From contig JBEVMS010000210.1 of assembly GCA_040508515.1 (NCBI GenBank), positions 1 through 8,864 on the forward strand: a DNA stretch of 8,864 bases, in the 5' to 3' direction. The position numbers were made by a program, and so were the translations under genes. The notes under the pieces were generated by a model that saw only the letters and a program-made list of their open reading frames with translations, was not told the DNA's origin and did no database searches. Of the stretch, positions 1 to 4,582 are shown piece by piece. This DNA comes from JBEVMS01 sp040508515. Its GTDB lineage: Bacteria > Pseudomonadota > Gammaproteobacteria > Xanthomonadales > Rhodanobacteraceae. How positions within the stretch are numbered: the first letter of the stretch is position 1; every line of letters begins with the position of its first letter.

Positions 1-105
1 CACCGCGCGCAGTTCGTCCGGGTCACCGGCGCGGGCGTCACCGAAGCGCATCCGCACGACATCCAGATCACCAAGGAAGCGCCGAACTATCGGCTCAACT
101 CCTGA
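1..105 (+). CDS. guaB: IMP dehydrogenase, C-terminal end (partial)
   Basis: The window opens in frame inside this gene; 34 codons and a TGA stop are present. The tail reads TKEAPNYRLNS, which matches the C-terminus of bacterial IMP dehydrogenase (E. coli GuaB ends almost the same way, TKESPNYRLGS, from memory). The enzyme oxidises IMP to XMP with NAD in the cytoplasm, the committed step of guanine nucleotide synthesis. Its product is the substrate of GuaA, encoded 144 bases downstream, so this is the usual guaB-guaA order. The catalytic cysteine loop and CBS domains lie outside the window, so only the identity of the C-terminus can be judged. Confidence 0.93.
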   Translation, partial: HRAQFVRVTGAGVTEAHPHDIQITKEAPNYRLNS

Positions 106-112
106 TCGATCC

Positions 113-143
113 GCGCCGGCTTTCAACGCCGGCGCTTCGTTTG
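113..143 (+). terminator. GC hairpin just after guaB, weak terminator or leader stem
   Basis: A perfect 8-pair inverted repeat, GCGCCGGC (113-120) and GCCGGCGC (128-135) with a 7-base loop, begins 8 bases after the guaB stop. It is followed by TTCGTTTGT, a broken T tract, so termination here alone would be inefficient. It could also protect the 3' end of a guaB message. Confidence 0.45.
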
Positions 144-164
144 TGCGCTGCATAGTTCGAAGTC

Positions 165-200
165 GGCAGCGTCGCGTTCGCGTGGCGTTGCCTTTGTTTT
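165..200 (+). terminator. Intrinsic terminator or attenuator between guaB and guaA
   Basis: Bases 165-176 (GGCAGCGTCGCG) pair along their whole length with 181-192 (CGCGTGGCGTTG plus CC read from 181), giving 12 pairs of which three are G-T wobbles, closed by a TTCG tetraloop at 177-180. The tail is TTTGTTTT at 193-200 and continues pyrimidine-rich to 208. This is the layout of a rho-independent terminator, 50 bases before the guaA start. A competing pairing exists: CGCTGC (146-151) is perfectly complementary to GCAGCG (166-171), the 5' arm of the terminator, and could act as a short antiterminator. The structure is seen in the sequence; the regulatory role is inferred. Confidence 0.62.
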
Positions 201-214
201 CCCTTTCCGCGACG

Positions 215-242
215 CGCAAGCCGTCTTGCGGTTGCCTCGGAA
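215..242 (+). promoter_or_regulatory. Small hairpin and ribosome site before guaA
   Basis: CGCAAG (215-220) and CTTGCG (225-230) form a perfect 6-pair hairpin with a 4-base loop. Just downstream CGGAA (238-242) lies 7 bases before the ATG at 250 and is the best Shine-Dalgarno candidate. The hairpin stands immediately before that site and could influence ribosome access. Confidence 0.35.
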
Positions 243-249
243 CCGGCCC

Positions 250-1836
250 ATGACCGATATCCATAGCGACAAAATCCTGATCCTCGATTTCGGCGCGCAG
301 TACACCCAGCTGATCGCGCGGCGTATCCGCGAGTTGGGCGTGTACTGCGAAATCTGGGCCTGGGATCACGAGCCGGCCGAGATCGCCGCGTTCAATCCTA
401 AGGGCATCATTCTGTCCGGCGGTCCCGAGTCGACCACCTTGCCCGGCGCACCCAAGGCGCCGCAGGCCGTGTTCGATGCCGGCCTGCCCATCCTCGGCAT
501 CTGCTACGGCATGCAGACCCTGGCCGCCCAGTTAGGTGGCGCCACCGAAGCGGCCGACGCGCGTGAGTTTGGTCATGCGCAGGTGGACATCGTGGCGGCT
601 GATCGCCTGTTCGCTGGACTGACTGATCACCCGGCCGAACCGGGCCAGAAGCTTGATGTGTGGATGAGCCATGGCGATCACGTCGCTCAGGCGCCGCCGG
701 GTTTCGTGGTCACCGGGCGCACCGATCGCGTGCCGGTGGCGGCGATGGCCAACGAGGACAAGCGCTGGTACGGCGTGCAGTTTCATCCGGAAGTCACGCA
801 CACCAAGCAGGGCAGCGCGCTGCTGGAACGCTTCATCACCGACATCTGCGACTGCCGCACGCTGTGGACCGCGGCCAATATCATCGACGACCAGATCGCC
901 CGCGTGCGCGCGCAGGTCGGCGATGATCAGGTATTGCTGGGCCTTTCCGGCGGCGTCGATTCCTCGGTGGTAGCGGCGCTGTTGCACCGCGCGATCGGCG
1001 ACAAGCTGACCTGCGTGTTCGTCGATACCGGCCTGCTGCGCTGGCAGGAAGGCGACCAGGTGATGGCGACCATGGCCGAGCACATGGGCGTCAAGGTGAT
1101 CCGCGTCAACGCGGCCGATCGCTACTTCAATGCGCTGGCCGGGCATAGCGACCCGGAGGCCAAGCGCAAGATCATCGGCGGGCTGTTCATCGAAATCTTC
1201 GACGAAGAGTCGGCCAAGTTGGCCAGCACCAGCGGGGGGCAGGTCAAGTGGCTGGCGCAGGGCACGATCTATCCCGACGTGATCGAGTCGGCCGGCAGCA
1301 AGACCGGCAAGGCGCATGTGATCAAGAGCCACCACAACGTCGGTGGCCTGCCCGAGCATATGAAGCTCAAGCTGGTCGAGCCGTTGCGCGAACTGTTCAA
1401 GGACGAGGTGCGCCGCATCGGCGTGGAGCTGGGCCTGCCGCGCGATATGGTCTATCGCCATCCGTTCCCCGGCCCGGGCCTGGGCGTACGCATCCTGGGC
1501 GAGGTCAAGCGCGAATACGCCGAACTGCTGGCGCGCGCCGATGCAATCTTCATCGAAGAGCTGCGTCGCTGGGATCTCTACGACAAAACCAGCCAGGCCT
1601 TCGCGGTGTTCCTGCCGGTGAAATCGGTCGGCGTGGTCGGCGACGCGCGCGCCTACGAATGGGTGATCGCCCTGCGCGCAGTGGAAACCATCGACTTCAT
1701 GACCGCGCACTGGGCGCATCTGCCCTACGATTTCCTGGGCTTGGTTTCCACCCGCATCATCAATGAGCTACGCGGCGTCTCGCGCGTGGTCTACGACATC
1801 TCGGGCAAACCGCCGGCGACGATCGAGTGGGAATGA
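250..1836 (+). CDS. guaA: GMP synthase (glutamine-hydrolysing)
   Basis: Converts XMP to GMP in the cytoplasm using ATP and ammonia released from glutamine. The 528-residue protein has the standard order. The N-terminal class I glutaminase carries nucleophile Cys85 in GICYGMQ and the His179/Glu181 pair in FHPEV. The ATP pyrophosphatase domain has the P-loop SGGVDSS at 233-239. The C-terminal dimerisation domain ends in KPPATIEWE. All key residues are present, so it should be active. Start: the frame is open from a TTG at 226, but the ATG at 250 gives the N-terminus MTDIHSDKILILDFG expected for the family, and CGGAA lies 7 bases upstream. It is a few residues longer than E. coli GuaA because of a short insertion near residues 326-331 (STSGGQ), encoded in part by a run of six G. 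It follows guaB but is separated from it by a terminator-like hairpin, so its expression may not simply follow guaB. Confidence 0.98.
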   Translation: MTDIHSDKILILDFGAQYTQLIARRIRELGVYCEIWAWDHEPAEIAAFNPKGIILSGGPESTTLPGAPKAPQAVFDAGLPILGICYGMQTLAAQLGGATEAADAREFGHAQVDIVAADRLFAGLTDHPAEPGQKLDVWMSHGDHVAQAPPGFVVTGRTDRVPVAAMANEDKRWYGVQFHPEVTHTKQGSALLERFITDICDCRTLWTAANIIDDQIARVRAQVGDDQVLLGLSGGVDSSVVAALLHRAIGDKLTCVFVDTGLLRWQEGDQVMATMAEHMGVKVIRVNAADRYFNALAGHSDPEAKRKIIGGLFIEIFDEESAKLASTSGGQVKWLAQGTIYPDVIESAGSKTGKAHVIKSHHNVGGLPEHMKLKLVEPLRELFKDEVRRIGVELGLPRDMVYRHPFPGPGLGVRILGEVKREYAELLARADAIFIEELRRWDLYDKTSQAFAVFLPVKSVGVVGDARAYEWVIALRAVETIDFMTAHWAHLPYDFLGLVSTRIINELRGVSRVVYDISGKPPATIEWE

Positions 1837-1936
1837 TGCGAGCCGACGTACGTTTGCGGATCGAGCCTTCCACGCCAGCCGAAACGGTTGATCTGCGGAC
1901 GAACGCACGGATGAGCGTCGTCGGGTACGACCCTCG

Positions 1937-2728
1937 ATGAGCGGCATGCCTTCGCCATACGCGGAACGCCCGCGTGGCCCGATCGCGCTGACTCTGCTGG
2001 GTCTGTTGGCGGTGGTGTTTTTCCTCGGCTTCGTGGCACTGGGCACCTGGCAGGTCGAGCGCCGGGCCTGGAAGCTCGATCTGATCGCCCGTGTCGATCA
2101 ACGTGTGCACGCGCCGGCCACCGATGCGCCGGGGCCGTCGCAATGGCCGACGATCAGCACGGCGGCGGACGAATATCGGCGCGTGCGTCTGCAAGGCACG
2201 TTCCTCTACGACCGCCAGACCTACGTCTGGGCGACCACCGACCAGGGCAGCGGCTACTGGGTGATGACGCCGCTGCGCAGTGCGGATGGCGCGGTGGTGT
2301 TGGTCAATCGCGGTTTTGTGTTGCCGCAGTGGTGTGGACGTACCCATCAGTGCGCGCAAGGGCCGAGTGGCGAAACCCGCGTCACCGGTTTGTTGCGGAT
2401 GACCGAGCCGGGGGTGTTTCTGCGACGTAACGATCCGGCGCGCGACGACTGGTACACGCGCGACGTGCCAGGGATCGCCGCCGCGCGCGGGCTCAACCAC
2501 GTGGCGCCTTATTTCGTCGATGCCGACGCTAGCGCCGCCAGCGTGCCGGATGCTTCCAACTGGCCTCGCGGTGGCCTGACGGTGATCCGCTTTCCCAACA
2601 ACCATCTGGTCTATCTGATCACCTGGTACGTGCTGGCGTTGATGGTGCTGCTCGCCTCGATCCTGGTGGGCCGTAACGAATATCGCCTGCGGCAGCGCCA
2701 GCGTCTTGCTGAACAGCGCCGCGTCTGA
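1937..2728 (+). CDS. SURF1-family cytochrome oxidase assembly protein
   Basis: 263 residues with the SURF1/Shy1 layout. A transmembrane helix at about 17-37 runs into the family signature LGTWQ-x-x-R (35-42). A periplasmic domain carries WVMTPLR and VLVNRGFV. A second helix at about 223-245 begins NNHLVYLITWY. Family knowledge: SURF1 proteins help place heme a in subunit I of aa3-type oxidase, and a histidine at the start of the second helix, here His223, has been implicated in heme binding. The gene stands apart from any oxidase subunit gene in this window, whereas bacterial SURF1 genes are often in cta clusters, so a different oxidase partner is possible. An unusual Cys133-x5-Cys139 pair sits in the periplasmic domain. 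No clear ribosome site precedes the ATG; a nine-codon frame (1911-1940) ends in an ATGA overlap with it. It lies 100 bases after guaA. Confidence 0.88.
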   Translation: MSGMPSPYAERPRGPIALTLLGLLAVVFFLGFVALGTWQVERRAWKLDLIARVDQRVHAPATDAPGPSQWPTISTAADEYRRVRLQGTFLYDRQTYVWATTDQGSGYWVMTPLRSADGAVVLVNRGFVLPQWCGRTHQCAQGPSGETRVTGLLRMTEPGVFLRRNDPARDDWYTRDVPGIAAARGLNHVAPYFVDADASAASVPDASNWPRGGLTVIRFPNNHLVYLITWYVLALMVLLASILVGRNEYRLRQRQRLAEQRRV

Positions 2729-2766
2729 TCGCAGGCAGCCGGCCTCGTCGCGTTCGCGCCCAACGG

Positions 2767-2772
2767 TAGAAT
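2767..2772 (+). promoter_or_regulatory. Candidate -10 element ahead of tadA
   Basis: TAGAAT, five of six matches to TATAAT, stands in an otherwise GC-rich gap 66 bases before the tadA start. No convincing -35 hexamer is found 16-18 bases upstream (the sequence there is CTCGTC-like), so this is weak. It would give tadA a promoter separate from the SURF1 gene. Confidence 0.3.
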
Positions 2773-2838
2773 AGACGTCCACGAGAGCGACGGTGACCCC
2801 GCTGTGAACTTGATCAACGCTACGCCGAAACTGCTGGG

Positions 2839-3324
2839 ATGAGTGTGCAGATCGACACGTCGTTGCCGTTCGATGCGGCCGATATCGCAGCCATGCGCCG
2901 TGCCTTGCAGTTGGCCGAGCATGCGCGTGACGCCGAGAACGAAGTGCCGGTAGGCGCGGTGCTGATGCTCGATGGCGAGATCATTGGGCTGGGCTGGAAC
3001 CGCAACATCACCTTGCACGATCCCACCGCGCACGCAGAGATTCAGGCGCTACGCGCCGCCGGGGAGCGGCTGTCGAACTACCGCTTTGTCGGCGCGACCT
3101 TGTACGTCACCTTGGAGCCGTGCGCGATGTGCGCGATGGCGATGGTGCATGCGCGGATCGGCCGGGTGGTGTATGGCGCCAGCGATCCCAAAACCGGTGC
3201 GGCCGGCAGCGTGTTCGATACCTTGATCTCGTCCCTGCATAACCATCGGGTGGTGGTGCAGGGCGGGCTGTTGGCGGAGGAGTCGGGAACCATGCTGCGC
3301 GCGTTTTTTCGCTCGCGCCGCTGA
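2839..3324 (+). CDS. tadA: tRNA(Arg) adenosine-34 deaminase
   Basis: Deaminates adenosine to inosine at the wobble position of tRNA-Arg(ACG), needed to read CGU, CGC and CGA codons; essential in most bacteria. The 161-residue protein is a single cytidine/deoxycytidylate deaminase-fold domain. Zinc ligand His65 and proton-shuttle Glu67 are in HAE. Ligands Cys95 and Cys98 are in PCAMC. VPVGAVL (47-53) and the C-terminal segment RAFFRSRR are typical of TadA rather than of free-nucleoside deaminases. Length is close to E. coli TadA (about 167). The ATG at 2839 has only a poor ribosome site (GCTGGG directly before it), but no better start lies nearby. It is flanked by gaps of 110 and 144 bases, so it is not tightly packed with its neighbours. 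Confidence 0.95.
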   Translation: MSVQIDTSLPFDAADIAAMRRALQLAEHARDAENEVPVGAVLMLDGEIIGLGWNRNITLHDPTAHAEIQALRAAGERLSNYRFVGATLYVTLEPCAMCAMAMVHARIGRVVYGASDPKTGAAGSVFDTLISSLHNHRVVVQGGLLAEESGTMLRAFFRSRR

Positions 3325-3406
3325 GGGTGCTGTGGTGTCTGCGTCGAGTGCCAAAGGGCAAATGTGCCCGCGTCGTTGCCGAGGCGGCATGCCGGTCGTG
3401 GTCCCG

Positions 3407-3457
3407 TTACAGTCTGCGTATCGGTACCTGTTATTTTGTTGGATTGATTTTTGTAGG
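3407..3457 (+). promoter_or_regulatory. AT-rich promoter-like patch before the FAH-fold gene
   Basis: This is the most AT-rich non-coding stretch between tadA and the next gene. TTACAG (3407-3412) could serve as a poor -35 and TATTTT (3432-3437, 19-base spacing) as a -10. AGG (3455-3457) lies 11 bases before the GTG start and is the only ribosome-site candidate. A 10-base perfect palindrome, CGGCATGCCG, lies just upstream at 3385-3394. The position fits a promoter, but the hexamers are weak. Confidence 0.22.
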
Positions 3458-3468
3458 TACGCGTCCGC

Positions 3469-4326
3469 GTGAAATTGGTTAGTTACCGCCACCACGGCGT
3501 GCGTGGCGTGGGCAAGGTCGACGAAGTGTCACGAAGGGTGGTGCCGCTGGACGATGAGCATGGCCATCCGCTGACCGATATGTTGGCGCTGATCCGTGCG
3601 GGAAGTGACAGCGTGTCTCCCAGCATCATGCGTGAGCCGATGGCGCCGGTCGATCTGCATCTGCTCGCACCGATCCCCCGTCCGGCGCGCAATATTTTTT
3701 GCATCGGCAAGAACTACCCGCAGCGTATGCAGGCGTGGGCGCATGGCGAGCAAGGTTCGGCGGACGGCCGTATGCCGAGCCTATCGACCAAGGTGCCGGA
3801 ATGCGTGATTGGCGATGGCGATATCATCCAGTATCCGCAAGGCCTGACCGCAGCGCTCGATTACGCCGCCGAGCTGGCCGTGGTGATCGGGCGAGGTGGG
3901 CGCGGCATCCGGCGCGCCGATGCGCTAGACCATGTGTTTGGCTACACCATCATCAACGATGTCACCGCGCGCGATCTGCGACCACCGGGGCAGGGCGCTT
4001 TTCTGGGCAAGTCGTTCGATACGTTTTGTCCCATGGGGCCATGCATCGTCACCGCGGATGCGCTCAACGCCCAAGCGTTTGAATTACGTTGTTACGTCAA
4101 CGGCGAGTTGCGCCAGCAGGGCAATACCGACGAGATGATCCTGGACATCCCCACGCTGATCGAAACGCTTTCGGCGGGGATGACGCTCTACCCCGGCGAT
4201 ATCATCGCCACCGGCAGCCCTCGCGGGGTTGGCGCGGAATGGGATCCGCCACGCTTTCTGCAAACCGGCGATGAGATCCGCATCCAAATTTCCGGCATCG
4301 GCACCTTGAGCAACACCGTTTTTTGA
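3469..4326 (+). CDS. FAH-fold protein with degenerate active site
   Basis: A 285-residue member of the fumarylacetoacetate hydrolase superfamily (hydrolases and decarboxylases of small acids that use a Mg or Mn ion). The fold is clear from IFCIGKNY (76-83), LAVVIGRGGRGI (136-147), GYTIINDVTARDL (158-170), GKSFDTFCPMGP (180-191) and the C-terminal LYPGDIIATGSPRGVG. Several key residues are missing. The metal-binding ExE motif, usually DYExEL, reads DYAAEL, so the first Glu is Ala133; Glu135 and Asp164 remain. The lid motif NYxxHxxE reads NYPQRMQA, so the catalytic His is Arg86 and the Glu is Ala89. Lys108 and Lys181 are kept. The gene is intact and full length, so this looks like a diverged or non-catalytic member rather than decay. 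Substrate is unknown. The start is GTG at 3469, giving the usual MKLVSY beginning. Confidence 0.9.
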   Translation: MKLVSYRHHGVRGVGKVDEVSRRVVPLDDEHGHPLTDMLALIRAGSDSVSPSIMREPMAPVDLHLLAPIPRPARNIFCIGKNYPQRMQAWAHGEQGSADGRMPSLSTKVPECVIGDGDIIQYPQGLTAALDYAAELAVVIGRGGRGIRRADALDHVFGYTIINDVTARDLRPPGQGAFLGKSFDTFCPMGPCIVTADALNAQAFELRCYVNGELRQQGNTDEMILDIPTLIETLSAGMTLYPGDIIATGSPRGVGAEWDPPRFLQTGDEIRIQISGIGTLSNTVF

Positions 4327-4380
4327 GACGATCGCCATGCGGCAGGTGTCGCAAAATATGGCGCTTCCGGTCATATCCGC

Positions 4381-4386
4381 TAAGAT
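4381..4386 (+). promoter_or_regulatory. Candidate -10 element for the receptor gene
   Basis: TAAGAT matches TATAAT at four of six positions and lies 55 bases after the FAH-fold stop. No good -35 is seen at the right spacing. If it is used, the receptor message would have a structured leader of roughly 170 bases. Confidence 0.22.
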
Positions 4387-4417
4387 GCTGCGTCCGCTCG
4401 GTGTTTATGAAGGGGCC

Positions 4418-4435
4418 GCACGCTGTCTAGCGTGC
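4418..4435 (+). other. Perfect 7-pair hairpin in the receptor leader
   Basis: GCACGCT (4418-4424) and AGCGTGC (4429-4435) are perfect complements around a GTCT loop. No T tract follows (the next bases are CAACCGG), so it is not a standard terminator. It lies 83 bases after the FAH-fold stop and could belong to the receptor leader or be the 3' boundary of the upstream message. Confidence 0.4.
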
Positions 4436-4470
4436 CAACCGGCGGCGGCGCCAAGGTTCGCTAGGCATCG

Positions 4471-4515
4471 GCGATGGAGCGTCGCAGACGGTAGGCAGTT
4501 CGGCGCATCCATCGC
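4471..4515 (+). other. Nested leader stems upstream of the receptor gene
   Basis: GCGATGGA (4471-4478) pairs perfectly with TCCATCGC (4508-4515). The enclosed 29 bases hold a small hairpin, CGTC (4480-4483) with GACG (4487-4490). Two alternative pairings overlap it: CATCG/CGATG at 4466-4476, and GGCGC/GCGCC at 4502-4518. The alternatives exclude one another, as would be needed for a switch, but short GC-rich matches also arise by chance. Confidence 0.25.
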
Positions 4516-4542
4516 GCCAGACGGTTGCGGAGCACCGACGCC

Positions 4543-4582
4543 TTGCCGAAGCTGTCATCGCTTCCGATGGCAGCTTCGGCAG
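4543..4582 (+). promoter_or_regulatory. Long hairpin covering the receptor ATG
   Basis: GCCGAAGCTG (4545-4554) and CAGCTTCGGC (4571-4580) are perfect complements. Pairing continues inwards through a T-G wobble (4555/4570) and CATCG/CGATG (4556-4560/4565-4569) to a CTTC loop at 4561-4564. It continues outwards by T-A (4544/4581) and T-G (4543/4582). The result is 18 continuous pairs with two wobbles. The candidate start ATG (4567-4569) lies in the 3' arm, and the GGGAG ribosome site of an alternative TTG start lies 7 bases beyond the stem. No T tract follows, so it is not a terminator. It is a candidate for translational control of the receptor or for a palindromic protein-binding site. Confidence 0.6.

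Noticed and set aside
532..1719. Long antisense open frame (395 codons) opposite guaA
   Set aside because: Rich in His, Arg, Ala and Asp without any domain motif; it is the expected shadow of a GC-biased gene in the opposite codon phase.
1856..1896. Inverted repeat GCGGATC/GATCTGC with a small inner stem after guaA
   Set aside because: Seven pairs with a wobble and a long loop, no T tract; could not be separated from chance pairing.
1760..2782. Long antisense open frame (340 codons) opposite the SURF1 gene
   Set aside because: It crosses two gene ends and an intergenic gap, has no recognisable motifs, and the plus-strand SURF1 motifs explain the region.
3351..3369. Overlapping short stems (TGCC, GGGCA, TGCCC) after tadA
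   Set aside because: Stems of only 4-5 pairs with no T tract; too weak to call a terminator or switch.
4327..4566. Cobalamin riboswitch, Fur box or PIP box upstream of the receptor
   Set aside because: No B12-box core, no AT-rich Fur-like repeat, and the single TTCGC at 4457 has no partner at the 15-base spacing.
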